Source of the DNA: Acinetobacter marinus
Lineage (GTDB): Bacteria; Pseudomonadota; Gammaproteobacteria; Pseudomonadales; Moraxellaceae
Direction: 5' to 3'
Assembly (NCBI RefSeq): GCF_900096915.1
Contig: NZ_FMYK01000010.1
Location: forward strand, 17,344 to 81,343
Length of the DNA: 64,000 nt
In this document: in pieces, positions 37,510-47,248 of the stretch
Position numbering within the stretch: position 1 is the first letter of the stretch
Layout of the letters: the number at the start of each line of letters is the position of its first letter
Notes under the pieces: model-generated
Told to the model about the DNA's origin: nothing
What the model saw: only the letters and a program-made list of their open reading frames with translations
Databases searched by the model: none
Position numbers and translations under genes: made by a program

Positions 37510-38799
37510 ATGATTAAACAACGCATTATGCCACTGTCTTTTTTAGTCGCAGCCATGATGGGCAGCGTGACTTTGGTTGGCTGTTCTAAACCTGCAGATA
37601 AAACTACGGACGCAACCACAAAAACCGAGAGTACAGCACCTGCGGCAAGTGGTGACACCATTAAAGTCGGTATTTTACACTCCCTGTCTGGCACCATGGC
37701 AATCTCGGAAACTTCACTCAAAGATACCGCCTTGATGACCATCAATGAAATCAATGCAGCGGGCGGTGTGTTAGGTAAAAAACTCGAACCTGTAGTGGTT
37801 GATCCTGCATCGGATTGGCCGTTATTCGCAGAGCGTACTCGTCAGCTATTGACGCAGGATAAAGTCGATGTGATTTTCGGTTGCTGGACTTCTGTTTCTC
37901 GTAAGTCAGTCTTGCCAGTGGTTGAAGAGCTCAATGGCTTATTGTTCTATCCAGTGCAGTATGAAGGGCAAGAACAATCGAAAAATATTTTCTACACAGG
38001 CGCTGCGCCAAACCAACAAGCAATTCCAGCGGTGGAATACTTGATGAGTGAAGAAGGCGGTGCAGCGAAACGCTTCGTGCTGTTGGGTACGGATTATGTT
38101 TATCCGCGTACCACCAACCAAATTCTACGTGCATTCTTAAAGTCTAAAGGTGTGGCAGATGCCGACATCATGGAAGAGTACACGCCATTTGGTCACAGTA
38201 ATTATCAAACAATCGTATCGAACATCAAGAAATTCTCTGCGGGTAAGAAAACTGCTGTGATTTCAACCATTAATGGTGACTCGAATGTACCGTTCTACCG
38301 TGAGCTAGGCAACCAAGGCATCAAGGCCTCGGACATTCCAGTGATGGCATTCTCGGTCGGTGAAGAAGAATTGCGTGGGATTGATACCAAACCGTTGGTC
38401 GGTCACTTGGCGGCGTGGAACTATTTCATGTCGGTGAAAAATCCAACCAATAGCAAATTTGTCAAAGATTACAAACAGTTCGCTGTTGATTATAAATTGC
38501 CAAACGCAGACAAAGTAGTCACCAATGACCCTATGGAAGCGACCTATGTTGGTATCCATATGTGGGCGCAAGCGGTTGAAAAAGCAGGTTCAACCGATGT
38601 CGCTAAAGTCAGCGAAGCGATGAAAGGACAGACCTATGCTGCACCGTCTGGCTATACCTTGAAGATGGATGAAGAAAATCACCACCTGTGGAAGCCAGTC
38701 ATGATCGGTCAGATCCGTGCCGATGGTCAGTTTGATGTGGTGTACAAAACCCCTGAAGTGATCCGTGCGGAAAACTGGAGCCCATATATTCCAAAATAG
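37510..38799 (+). CDS. urtA: Urea ABC transporter substrate-binding lipoprotein UrtA
   Basis: A periplasmic binding protein for urea uptake (429 aa) with lipobox LVGC (cysteine at residue 25). Family motifs include KVGILHSLSGTMAISETSLKD (about 55), VVDPASDWPLFAERTRQLL, GCWTSVSRKSVLPV and YVYPRTTN. The order of genes that follows (permeases, two ATPases) is that of urtABCDE. No urease or urea amidolyase of the fused type lies in the window, so the destination of imported urea is not shown here. A hairpin directly after the gene probably favours its higher expression. Confidence 0.95.
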   Translation: MIKQRIMPLSFLVAAMMGSVTLVGCSKPADKTTDATTKTESTAPAASGDTIKVGILHSLSGTMAISETSLKDTALMTINEINAAGGVLGKKLEPVVVDPASDWPLFAERTRQLLTQDKVDVIFGCWTSVSRKSVLPVVEELNGLLFYPVQYEGQEQSKNIFYTGAAPNQQAIPAVEYLMSEEGGAAKRFVLLGTDYVYPRTTNQILRAFLKSKGVADADIMEEYTPFGHSNYQTIVSNIKKFSAGKKTAVISTINGDSNVPFYRELGNQGIKASDIPVMAFSVGEEELRGIDTKPLVGHLAAWNYFMSVKNPTNSKFVKDYKQFAVDYKLPNADKVVTNDPMEATYVGIHMWAQAVEKAGSTDVAKVSEAMKGQTYAAPSGYTLKMDEENHHLWKPVMIGQIRADGQFDVVYKTPEVIRAENWSPYIPK

Positions 38800-38808
38800 T
38801 TTTGTAGC

Positions 38809-38842
38809 CCACCTACTGCACCACTTGCAGTAGGTGATTTTT
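38809..38842 (+). terminator. Attenuating hairpin between urtA and urtB
   Basis: CACCTACTGCA pairs perfectly with TGCAGTAGGTG around a five-base loop, followed by ATTTTTTATT. Within the operon such a partial terminator or mRNA-stabilising stem lets the binding protein be made in excess of the membrane parts. Confidence 0.85.
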
Positions 38843-38882
38843 TATTCTTTACACCGAAAATAAGACTTTAAAGGGGCATCAG

Positions 38883-40613
38883 ATGAAGCTCTCTACTCTG
38901 CTACAGGTGTTTTCGGGGATGTTACTGTCGATGCATGTGCTTTCGAGCAATGCATGGGCAGATCAATCGACCGCAAATAGCACCTCTACATCAGCACCAC
39001 ACATTTCTACTGCATCAACACCCGCAACATCTACAGCATCATCAGAAAATCAAAGCACCACAGCGAACCCAACTTCAGCGGCAATAGCATCCGTTGCCGT
39101 TGATGCGATTCAACAATTTGTACAAGGCGATTTTAATACCCGTAAAAATATGCTGAATAACTGGACAGCTTCGATTGAAGAATTTGATCAGTTGGTTGAA
39201 TTGATTGATAAAAATGAACTGTATCAAGACAGCAAAGGCGTCGCCTACATCCTTGAAAACGATGAGAAATTATTCAGTTATCCAAGTCATATTGAACTTA
39301 GCACTTGGCCGAGTGATTTATCTCAAGTCACGCTGACCAATACCTTGCGTCAAGCGTTAAATTATGGACAAGCACGCACCAAACTTAAATCAGATGACGC
39401 CAAACAACGCTTGCAAGCGGTAAAAATTCTGGAAAAAAATTATCAAGAATTGGATAGCAAGGTTGTCTCTCAGCTTTATGCAGATGAGAAAAATAATAAA
39501 GTCAAAGAGGCATTGGCACAGCTCAAAGCACGCATGGATTTTCAAAGTGAAGACGTGCTGACCAAAATCAATGCGGTGAAAACGCTGAAAGAAAGCAATA
39601 GTCCAGAAGTGTTGGCGGAGCTACAAGCCGCATCGGAAGCAGCGAATCTGAATCCAGCACTGAAAGCAGCTTTGCTCGATGCACAGGGCAGTATCAAAAC
39701 CCGTATCCAAGCCAGTGAATGGACAGGTCATGTCTTTTCAGGCTTAAGTACCGCCAGTATTTTATTGCTGGCTGCGCTAGGTTTGGCGATTACTTACGGT
39801 TTGCTCGGTGTGATCAATATGGCGCATGGCGAGCTGATCATGATCGGCGCTTACACCACCTATGTGGTGCAAAGCCTGTTTAAAACCTATCTCGGCGATA
39901 TGCTGGATTGGTATTTGATCGCTGCGATTCCTGCGGCATTTTTGGTCAGTGCCATCATTGGGATGGTGATTGAACGTCTTGTGATTCGTCCGTTGTATGG
40001 TCGTCAACTTGAAACCTTATTGGCAACTTTCGGGGTCAGTTTGATCCTGATGCAATTGGTACGGATGATCTTCGGTGCGCAAAATGTCGAGGTCTCGAAT
40101 ATTTCATGGCTGAGTGGTGCTGTCGAAATCACGCCAAGTCTGATGTTGCCATATAACCGTATTGCGATTATTGGTTTTACCATTGTCGTGCTTTTACTTC
40201 TGGTGTTTTTACTCAACAAAACCCGCTTTGGGCTGTTCGTGCGTGCGGTGACGCAAAACCGTCAAATGGCTCGTGCGGTCGGTATTCGCTCGGCTCGAAT
40301 CGACATGTTGGCGTTTGGACTCGGTTCTGGACTTGCTGGGCTTGCAGGCTGTGCTTTGGCACAAGTGGGTAATGTCGGACCTGATTTGGGACAAAACTAC
40401 ATCATTGATGCGTTCTTGGTCGTGGTGGTTGGCGGTGTTGGTCAAGTGTGGGGCGCAGTCCTTGCAGCGCTTGGTCTCGGTGTCAGCGGGACAGTATTAG
40501 AAATCGGTATGGGTGCAGTGCTTGCCAAGATCATTCTATTGGTATTGGTGATTCTGTTTATTCAAAAACGACCACAAGGGTTGTTTGCCATTAAAGGTCG
40601 TTTTGTGGAGTAA
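38883..40613 (+). CDS. urtB: Urea ABC transporter permease UrtB
   Basis: A branched-chain-type permease of 576 residues. A signal peptide and long periplasmic N-terminal region (to about residue 285) precede the membrane domain; this extension is typical of proteobacterial UrtB, but here it includes a Ser/Thr/Ala-rich low-complexity segment at about 30-65. The membrane part begins LSTASILLLAALGLAITYG and includes GLLGVINMAHGELIMIGAY and the EAA-like TRFGLFVRAVTQNRQMARAVG. It starts 5 bp before urtC. Confidence 0.95.
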   Translation: MKLSTLLQVFSGMLLSMHVLSSNAWADQSTANSTSTSAPHISTASTPATSTASSENQSTTANPTSAAIASVAVDAIQQFVQGDFNTRKNMLNNWTASIEEFDQLVELIDKNELYQDSKGVAYILENDEKLFSYPSHIELSTWPSDLSQVTLTNTLRQALNYGQARTKLKSDDAKQRLQAVKILEKNYQELDSKVVSQLYADEKNNKVKEALAQLKARMDFQSEDVLTKINAVKTLKESNSPEVLAELQAASEAANLNPALKAALLDAQGSIKTRIQASEWTGHVFSGLSTASILLLAALGLAITYGLLGVINMAHGELIMIGAYTTYVVQSLFKTYLGDMLDWYLIAAIPAAFLVSAIIGMVIERLVIRPLYGRQLETLLATFGVSLILMQLVRMIFGAQNVEVSNISWLSGAVEITPSLMLPYNRIAIIGFTIVVLLLLVFLLNKTRFGLFVRAVTQNRQMARAVGIRSARIDMLAFGLGSGLAGLAGCALAQVGNVGPDLGQNYIIDAFLVVVVGGVGQVWGAVLAALGLGVSGTVLEIGMGAVLAKIILLVLVILFIQKRPQGLFAIKGRFVE

Positions 40614-40618
40614 ACACG

Positions 40619-41689
40619 ATGAAAATCATGCAATTACTATCGGATAAGCCACGCAGTGCGCTGTTGATTGGGCTATGTTTTGCGGTGCTATTGGCATTGC
40701 CTTGGCTACATCTTTTACCTGCCGATTCGCCGATGCATTTGTCTGCTTATTGGGTGACCTTGATCGGTAAAATCATGTGTCTCGCCATGGTGGCATTGGC
40801 ACTCGATGTGGTGTGGGGCTATGCAGGGATTTTAAGTCTTGGTCATGGACTGTACTTCGCACTTGGTGGTTATGCGTTTGGGATGTACTTAATGCGCCAA
40901 AGTGCAGGCGATGGTCTGCCTGACTTTATGCGCTTTCTCAGTTGGACGGAGATGCCGTGGTACTGGACAGGCACACAGCATTTTTGGTGGGCGATGATCT
41001 TGGTGGTGTTGGTGCCAGGGATTGTGGCATTGATCTTTGGATTTTTTGCCTTTCGTTCCAAGATCAAAGGCGTCTATTTCTCAATTATCAGTCAGGCAAT
41101 GGTCTTTGCGGCGGCGTTACTGTTCTTTCGCAATGAAACAGGCTTTGGTGGCAATAATGGCTTTACTGGCTTTAAAACCATTTTGGGTTTTGATATTACC
41201 TCAGCGCCGACACGGGCATTATTGTGCTTCGTGACCGCATTGACTTTGCTGCTATTTTATATCGGCTTGCGTCACCTAATGAATCAGCCTTATGGGCGAG
41301 TGCTTGGTGCAATTCGTGACAGTGAAAACCGTCTGCAATATCTCGGCTATCGCACGCTCTGGTACAAGCTCTCGGCATGGGTGTTGTCTGCGGTGATCGC
41401 AGGCGTGGCTGGTGCGCTGTATGTACCACAAGTCGGCATCATTAATCCAAGTGAAATGAATCCCGTCAACTCGATCGAAATGGCGGTGTGGGTGGCTGCG
41501 GGTGGTCGAGGCACGTTGATTGGTCCGATCTTGGGTGCAGGTCTGATTAACGGGGTGAAAACCTACTTTACCGTCGCCTATCCTGAAGCATGGTTGCTGA
41601 TTTTGGGTGGATTATTTGTTGTGGTGACGATCTTCTTGCCGAAAGGGGTGATTGGTTTGTTCGACCGTTTTAAAAAGGAGGGCAACTAA
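40619..41689 (+). CDS. urtC: Urea ABC transporter permease UrtC
   Basis: The second urea permease (356 aa) of the LivM type, with WGYAGILSLGHGLYFALGGY (about 62-81), an internal pair of aromatic segments and the coupling loop GRVLGAIRDSENRLQYLGY. Eight or more membrane helices are predicted. It abuts urtD with no gap (stop 41689, next start 41690). Confidence 0.95.
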   Translation: MKIMQLLSDKPRSALLIGLCFAVLLALPWLHLLPADSPMHLSAYWVTLIGKIMCLAMVALALDVVWGYAGILSLGHGLYFALGGYAFGMYLMRQSAGDGLPDFMRFLSWTEMPWYWTGTQHFWWAMILVVLVPGIVALIFGFFAFRSKIKGVYFSIISQAMVFAAALLFFRNETGFGGNNGFTGFKTILGFDITSAPTRALLCFVTALTLLLFYIGLRHLMNQPYGRVLGAIRDSENRLQYLGYRTLWYKLSAWVLSAVIAGVAGALYVPQVGIINPSEMNPVNSIEMAVWVAAGGRGTLIGPILGAGLINGVKTYFTVAYPEAWLLILGGLFVVVTIFLPKGVIGLFDRFKKEGN

Positions 41690-42586
41690 ATGTCTGTCGC
41701 TACACAACACAATGCACAACACAATGCACAGCATGACGATCCTTCAAACAGTGATTCAAAGGAGCAATTAAACAATCATTTAAAAGATCATGGTGGACAT
41801 GCCAGTGAAGGTTATGGACGCACCAAAACGCAAGGTGCAGATTTTAGTCATGGGATTGCGCTGTATTTGGAAAAAGTCAGTGTGTGGTTCGATGCCTTTC
41901 GTGCGCTCAATGATTTGTCTTTGTATATCGAAGAAGGCGAATTGCGCTGCATTATCGGGCCGAATGGTGCGGGTAAAACCACATTAATGGACGTGATTAC
42001 AGGCAAAACACGCCCGACAGAAGGTACAGCATTTTTTGGTCAGAATTATGATTTGGCGAAAATGAGTACTGAAGAAATCGCTGAGGCAGGCATCGGACGA
42101 AAATTCCAAAAGCCGACCGTTTTTGAAAACTTTACCGTGATGGAAAATTTATTACTGGCTGCACCTCGTGATAAGCGGGTGTTTAAAAGTTTTCGCAGTA
42201 AGTTAAGCAGTGATGCACAGCAAGCACTAGATGAATCCTTGGCGCAAATTCGCCTTGAAGAATTTGTCAACAAACCTGCGGGCTTACTGTCACACGGACA
42301 AAAGCAATGGTTAGAAATAGGCATGCTGTTGATGCAACGTCCCAAGCTGATCTTGCTGGATGAACCTGTGGCAGGCATGACCGATGCAGAAACAGAACGT
42401 ACCGCAGAGCTGTGTTTGGAGCTGAAAAAGAACCATACGCTTGTGGTGGTTGAACATGACATGAGCTTTATTGACACCATCAGTGAAAAGGTCACGGTGT
42501 TGGCGCAAGGTGCAATCCTCGCCGAAGGCACATTGGCAGAAGTCCAAGCCAATGAAGACGTGATCGAAAAATACTTAGGGCGTTAA
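41690..42586 (+). CDS. urtD: Urea ABC transporter ATPase UrtD
   Basis: An LivG-type ATPase (298 aa) with Walker A GPNGAGKTT (about residue 93), FQKPTVFENFTVMENL, a signature LLSHGQKQWLEIGM and Walker B LILLDEPVAGM. The first 45 residues are a low-complexity Gln/His/Asn/Asp tail not needed for the fold; its beginning is made by 12-bp DNA repeats (41706-41731, QHNAQHNAQH). Confidence 0.95.
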   Translation: MSVATQHNAQHNAQHDDPSNSDSKEQLNNHLKDHGGHASEGYGRTKTQGADFSHGIALYLEKVSVWFDAFRALNDLSLYIEEGELRCIIGPNGAGKTTLMDVITGKTRPTEGTAFFGQNYDLAKMSTEEIAEAGIGRKFQKPTVFENFTVMENLLLAAPRDKRVFKSFRSKLSSDAQQALDESLAQIRLEEFVNKPAGLLSHGQKQWLEIGMLLMQRPKLILLDEPVAGMTDAETERTAELCLELKKNHTLVVVEHDMSFIDTISEKVTVLAQGAILAEGTLAEVQANEDVIEKYLGR

Positions 42587-42596
42587 GGAGTAGCAC

Positions 42597-43295
42597 ATGT
42601 TAGCAGTGAAACAAATCAACCAGTATTATGGTGGAAGTCATATCTTGCGTGATGTGTCGATGGATGCGCCTGTGGGTGAATGTTCTGTGGTGCTCGGACG
42701 TAACGGTGTGGGTAAAACCACTTTGCTGAAATGTTTGATGGGCATCTTGCCGATCAAGTCGGGAGAAGTCTTACTCGATGGTAAAGACATTGCCAAAATG
42801 ACGCCTGAACAACGTGTTCGGGCTGGTTTGGCGTATGTGCCTCAAGGACGGGATATTTTTTCGACCTTAACCGTGGAAGAAAATATCTTGATCGGTATGG
42901 CAAAATTTTCAGGGGCGAAAACCCGTAAAGTACCGAGCCATCTCTATGATATTTTCCCAGTGCTAGATGAGATGAAACATCGCCGAGGTGGTGATTTGTC
43001 AGGTGGGCAACAGCAACAACTGGCGATTGCACGTGCACTGGCATCTGAGCCTCGGGTGTTGATTTTGGATGAACCGACCGAAGGCATTCAGCCGTCAATC
43101 ATCAAAGATATCGGTCGAGTGATCCGTAAACTTGCAGATCGTGGTGATATGTCGATTATTTTGGTGGAGCAATTTTATGACTTTGCCGAAGAGCTTGCCG
43201 ATAACTATACTGTGATGGCACGTGGGCAAGTGATTGCGCAGGGTGTCGGCAGTGAAATGCAGGAGAAAGGCATTCAAGATTTGGTGGCGATTTAA
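42597..43295 (+). CDS. urtE: Urea ABC transporter ATPase UrtE
   Basis: An LivF-type ATPase (232 aa) with Walker A GRNGVGKTT (about 35), VPQGRDIFSTLTVEENI, the signature LSGGQQQQLAIARAL and Walker B VLILDEPTEGIQ. A GGAG site (AAGGAG, 42586-42591) precedes ATG 42597. Its stop codon lies inside the first of five 17-bp repeats. Confidence 0.95.
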   Translation: MLAVKQINQYYGGSHILRDVSMDAPVGECSVVLGRNGVGKTTLLKCLMGILPIKSGEVLLDGKDIAKMTPEQRVRAGLAYVPQGRDIFSTLTVEENILIGMAKFSGAKTRKVPSHLYDIFPVLDEMKHRRGGDLSGGQQQQLAIARALASEPRVLILDEPTEGIQPSIIKDIGRVIRKLADRGDMSIILVEQFYDFAEELADNYTVMARGQVIAQGVGSEMQEKGIQDLVAI

Positions 43296-43371
43296 GCCAA
43301 AATGTGATTTAAGTAAAAATGTGACTTAAGTAAAAATATGATTTAAGCAAAAATGTAACTTAAGCCAAGAT
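43287..43371 (+). repeat. 17-bp tandem repeat x5 spanning the urtE stop
   Basis: Five units of the form GTGAYTTAAGYAAAAAT run head to tail from the last codons of urtE into the intergenic space. The first includes the gene's own TAA, so the array grew by copying the 3' end of the gene. Confidence 0.92.
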
Positions 43372-43407
43372 GCGCTGTTGTCGTCAAAACAGCGATCTGA
43401 TTTCAAA

Positions 43408-43448
43408 AAAAACATTCCTCACTGTATGTTCAGTCGAGGAATGTTTTT
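43408..43448. terminator. Terminator between urtE and the 78-aa gene
   Basis: AAACATTCCTC pairs with GAGGAATGTTT around a 14-base loop, with A and T tracts on either side, so it can act for both converging transcripts. Confidence 0.8.
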
Positions 43449-43471
43449 GTATTTAGAACGTCGTTGGTTGT

Positions 43472-43708
43472 TTATTTGACGTCTTGACTATCGTTTTTGC
43501 CATCATTGCCTTTGATCACCATATAGAGCACCGCAATAATTAACAGCCATGCGCCACCGAAGGCACTGGCACAGAATGCAAGGATGCGACCATTCTTATC
43601 GAGATGCCACCAGTTATGATGTAATGCCAGCATCACAAAGCCCCATTGAACCAATGCAAATACGATGATCACTAAAGCGTGACGGCGAACGGTTGGACGC
43701 ATTGCCAT
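43472..43708 (-). CDS. Small two-helix membrane protein
   Basis: A 78-residue protein with two hydrophobic helices (about 12-30 and 42-65) and a charged Gly/Asp/Asn C-terminus. No family was recognised. It lies alone between the urea transporter and the desaturase operon. Confidence 0.6.
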   Translation of the reverse strand: MAMRPTVRRHALVIIVFALVQWGFVMLALHHNWWHLDKNGRILAFCASAFGGAWLLIIAVLYMVIKGNDGKNDSQDVK

Positions 43709-43847
43709 AGCAGTACCTTAACTGTGCAAAATTTGCGGGATATTATGCCATTTTCCGAGCGAGAATGGGTAGTTTTGATGTGAAACTTAGATATGAAGCT
43801 GGGATGTGAAGCAATGCAGTGTTCATTTGCATTGCTTCGACTTTAAC

Positions 43848-44942
43848 TTACTTTTTAAATGGGAAAGCATATTTTACGATGCGCCCAACCACTTGACCAA
43901 ACTGCTTGGCAAGGCTGGCATTGTTGTAGTTTAGACCATATTTTTTACACACGGCTTCGACTTTTGGCGCCATTTTGCGATAACGACGTGCAGGTACTTC
44001 GGGAAATAAATGATGCTCAATCTGATGACTGAGATGCCCTGATAAAATATGAAAGGCTTCCGAACCTGTAAGATTCGATGAACCACGAATCTGGCGCATA
44101 TACCAATGTCCTTTGGATTCATTCAGCAAGACGGTCTTTGGGAAAACTTCGACATCTTTGGTGAAGTGTCCGCAAAAAATAATGCTAAAAGTCCAAATGT
44201 TACGCACGCCATTGGCGGTCAAGTTGCCCAAAAATACAGGTAATGCACTAGGGCCAGCAATCACGGGGAAGAACACATAATCTTTAAATAGTTTCTTGCC
44301 GATTTTGGCTTGCATTGGCTTCCACTCTTTCAAGAGCTGTTGTTTGCTTTTTTTACCAATCCACCATTTGCCCAGTTCTAGGTTTTGAATCGCTACGCCC
44401 CATTGGAATAGCAAGCAAAATGGAATGCTATATAAAGGTTGTAAGAGATAGCCTGCTTTCCAGCGTTGCTCAGGAAATAGACGCAGTAAGCCATAGCCGA
44501 TGTCATCATCCATGCCTTTGATATTGGTATAGGTGTGATGCTTGAAGTTGTGTGTTTCCCGCCAATTGTCTGAAGTGCCAACGGTATCCCACTCGTAGCC
44601 TTGACCAGTATAGTTAGGATCATTCATCCAGTCGTATTGACCGTGCATGACATTGTGTCCAACTTCCATATTTTCCAAGATTTTGGCAACCGAAAGTAAA
44701 CCTGTGCCGAGCAACCACGCAGGTGGAAACCAGCCAGCAAATAACAGCGCACGACCAAGCGCATTGCTATAACGTACCGTGGAGATCACTCGGCGTAGGT
44801 ATTTGACGTCTTTTTCACCGAGATCATCGAGCACTTCTTGCTTGATTGCATCGAGCTCTTGTGCAAAACGCTCAAGCTCAGCAGGTGTCAGTTCACGGTT
44901 TTTAGGATTTTTAAAATATTCGATTTTGACGGGCATATTCAT
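43848..44942 (-). CDS. Membrane fatty-acid desaturase
   Basis: An acyl desaturase (364 aa) that introduces double bonds into membrane lipid acyl chains with electrons from the reductase encoded upstream. The three histidine boxes of the di-iron site are HNVMHG (about residue 95), HNFKHH (about 130) and HLSHQIEHH (about 304). Several membrane helices lie between them. It follows the ferredoxin reductase gene on the same strand by 77 bp. Confidence 0.92.
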   Translation of the reverse strand: MNMPVKIEYFKNPKNRELTPAELERFAQELDAIKQEVLDDLGEKDVKYLRRVISTVRYSNALGRALLFAGWFPPAWLLGTGLLSVAKILENMEVGHNVMHGQYDWMNDPNYTGQGYEWDTVGTSDNWRETHNFKHHTYTNIKGMDDDIGYGLLRLFPEQRWKAGYLLQPLYSIPFCLLFQWGVAIQNLELGKWWIGKKSKQQLLKEWKPMQAKIGKKLFKDYVFFPVIAGPSALPVFLGNLTANGVRNIWTFSIIFCGHFTKDVEVFPKTVLLNESKGHWYMRQIRGSSNLTGSEAFHILSGHLSHQIEHHLFPEVPARRYRKMAPKVEAVCKKYGLNYNNASLAKQFGQVVGRIVKYAFPFKK

Positions 44943-45019
44943 GGTGTATTCCTCAAATTCTATAGCTAAGCAAAGCGGGCAAGGTGTTCAAATCAAGCGC
45001 AGTGAGTAAGCATGCGCTG

Positions 45020-46120
45020 TTATAGATCCAATTCAAGGTCACTTTGCGCACTATTGACACAGATGCGTAGCGACTGATGGGCTTCATGATTTTGCTGTTT
45101 GTTGGCAATATGCTGAGTACTGCCACTGACCTTTTGGCATGCGCATTTATTACAAATACCCATGCGACAGCCATGCTGTGGACGGATATTTTCTGCTTCC
45201 AGTGCAGATAAAATCGATTCGCCTTTTTTGATTTGCACGTGCTTGTTAGAGCGAGTGAGATGTAGATCGACATATTCGACCGCTGTTGATGCTGTATCGC
45301 TGACATTCGGTGTAGAAAAATAAAAGGCTTCACCTTGGAATTGTTTTGCGTTCATCGTCAGTGATTGCGCTGTCTCGACAAAACCTGAAGGACCACAGGC
45401 AAAGACGGCTACGTCCTCAATGGTATCAATCTGTGCAACATGCTGTGCACTGAGTCGAGTGTGTAGCGGATCATTTGCCGTTGCAGGTTCACGGGTGCAG
45501 ATATAGTCCACTTTGAAGTTCGGATATTGAGCTTGCCATTGCTGAAATTGTTCAAAAAATGCCAATTCACCTTGCTTAGACACCCAGTACAGCAGATGGA
45601 TTTGGTAGTCGGCAAAGCGCTTTGTCACATGTAAATCATGCAATAAGCTATACACGGGTGTAATGCCACTGCCTGCCGCCAAAAATGCCAAACGCTGGCT
45701 CTGGAAATGTGGAAACTCCACCTCGCCATAAGGCGCACCAAAGCGAATGATGTCACCAATTTGCGCTTGCTCACACAGCCACGTACTCACCAAACCACCC
45801 GCAACATGCTTAACATGCAAAGCGACATGCTGTGGATCGAGTCGGGTGAGGCTGTAGTTGCGCTCATAACGGATGCCGTTGATTTCCACAAAAACAGGAT
45901 GATGTTGTCCTGCCAAGCCGAAATCCATCTGACGATTACACTGAATCGTTAGCGCATACATATCGTCAGAGATTTGCTGGCGCTGGGTGATGCGTCCACG
46001 CATTTCTTCGGTAGACCACAGTGGATTGATACGTTGTAACCAAAAATCAGCGGTTGAACGATCAAACACACTGTCACTCAGGAGACGCAACCACGGGTTG
46101 CTTTTTAATAATGTTGTCAT
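45020..46120 (-). CDS. Ferredoxin-NAD(P)H reductase with fused 2Fe-2S domain
   Basis: Electron supply for the desaturase. A 366-residue protein with an FNR-type FAD domain (RYERNYSLTR, about residue 80), an NAD-binding part (FLAAGSGITPVYSLL, about 131; FACGPSGF) and a C-terminal plant-type ferredoxin with ligands in CRMGICNKCACQ (about 318-330) and a later Cys. ATG 46120 gives the expected N-terminus; the frame extends 39 bp further. It is divergent from the FabR-like regulator across 276 bp. Confidence 0.92.
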   Translation of the reverse strand: MTTLLKSNPWLRLLSDSVFDRSTADFWLQRINPLWSTEEMRGRITQRQQISDDMYALTIQCNRQMDFGLAGQHHPVFVEINGIRYERNYSLTRLDPQHVALHVKHVAGGLVSTWLCEQAQIGDIIRFGAPYGEVEFPHFQSQRLAFLAAGSGITPVYSLLHDLHVTKRFADYQIHLLYWVSKQGELAFFEQFQQWQAQYPNFKVDYICTREPATANDPLHTRLSAQHVAQIDTIEDVAVFACGPSGFVETAQSLTMNAKQFQGEAFYFSTPNVSDTASTAVEYVDLHLTRSNKHVQIKKGESILSALEAENIRPQHGCRMGICNKCACQKVSGSTQHIANKQQNHEAHQSLRICVNSAQSDLELDL

Positions 46121-46152
46121 CACATATTCAAAAATAAGGGATTTGTAATTAT

Positions 46153-46166
46153 TATACACTTGTATA
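46153..46166. promoter_or_regulatory. Palindrome in the desaturase operon promoter
   Basis: TATACA-CT-TGTATA is a perfect 14-bp palindrome 33 bp upstream of the reductase start. In Pseudomonas and E. coli, TetR-family DesT/FabR proteins bind palindromes in desaturase or fab promoters. The FabR-like gene next door is therefore a likely ligand, by inference. Confidence 0.5.
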
Positions 46167-46348
46167 TATGTATGTATAGTTATTCACCAGAATTATTCCC
46201 TCGATTATGTAAAAATTGCGCAGTTAAAGGCTGAGTATTGTTGCTATTTATTTGAATTAAAATGATTTTAATATTTACAAAAAAGTGCCGAAAAAATCCA
46301 AATCTACAGCCATAAAAGCAAGGTCATGCTTAAAAAATCACGACAGAT

Positions 46349-46377
46349 TTCACAAAAAAATAGCTTACCGTTATACT
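46349..46377 (+). promoter_or_regulatory. Sigma-70 promoter of the FabR-like gene
   Basis: TTCACA (46349-46354) and TATACT (46372-46377) with a 17-bp spacer, 20 bp upstream of the first possible start codon. Confidence 0.6.
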
Positions 46378-46396
46378 AGGCTTTTCTATAGATACA

Positions 46397-47122
46397 ATGG
46401 TCTCGATCACTGTGCATCGAGCCATGGCTGAGCGCATCAATCCCATGACAAGCACCTTGCAACATCCTGAGCAATCTTTCGAGCACGATAGCGATCAACG
46501 TGATGCCGACAAACCTGTATTGCGTAGCCCAGGACGTAAAGCATCGATTACCCAAGCTGAGCTATTTGAAGCAACGCTGAATCTGATCCGTTCTGGACGC
46601 AGTATTTCGTCATTGAGTCTGCGGGAAATTGCACGTGAAGCAGGGATTGCGCCGAATAGCTTTTATCGACATTTTCGTGATATTGATGAGCTTGCCATCG
46701 CCTTGATTGGTCGCTCTGGTAAAGTGCTTCGTCAGATTATCCGCCAAGCACGGCTTGAAGCGCAAAAGGGCAAAAGTATCGTACAAAGTTCAGTGGATAT
46801 TTTTATTCAAGAGCTGGATGCAGATGAGGGTAATTTGGCGCTACTGCTTCGTGAAGGATATACAGGTTCGGCGTCATATCGTCAGGCAGTCGAGCAACAA
46901 CTGGATGATTTTCAAAAAGAATTGCAAGATGACATCGTGCGCCTAGAGCAACACCATCACAATCAGATTGCCTATCCTGATTTGGTCGCCAAAGCCATTA
47001 CCCAGTTGGTCTTTAATATGGGTGCAAAGGTGATCGAATTACCACAAGCCGAACGCCAAAAGATTGCCGAGCAAACCGTGATCATGATTCAAATTTTACT
47101 GATCGGTGCACGTAAGCTGTAA
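46397..47122 (+). CDS. fabR: TetR-family regulator, FabR-like
   Basis: A TetR-type repressor of unsaturated fatty acid synthesis genes. The helix-turn-helix SLREIAREAGIAPNSFYRHFRDIDELA (from about residue 74, shown in parts: AREAGIAPNSFYRHF) is that of FabR. It is divergent from the desaturase/reductase operon, its probable target. Three in-frame methionines at 46397, 46424 and 46445 are possible starts and none has a clear ribosome site; the family N-terminus suits the last best. Confidence 0.87.
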   Translation: MVSITVHRAMAERINPMTSTLQHPEQSFEHDSDQRDADKPVLRSPGRKASITQAELFEATLNLIRSGRSISSLSLREIAREAGIAPNSFYRHFRDIDELAIALIGRSGKVLRQIIRQARLEAQKGKSIVQSSVDIFIQELDADEGNLALLLREGYTGSASYRQAVEQQLDDFQKELQDDIVRLEQHHHNQIAYPDLVAKAITQLVFNMGAKVIELPQAERQKIAEQTVIMIQILLIGARKL

Positions 47123-47248
47123 TGCATTGATTTAGATTCTGTTATTTAAATTATTTTCAATTTTCCAAAGTGACAATGACGTTGCAAATTTGTCATTGTG
47201 TTGTCTGTAGTTTGGTTTTAAGCTCAGGCAAAGTGTCGAGTGGGCTGT

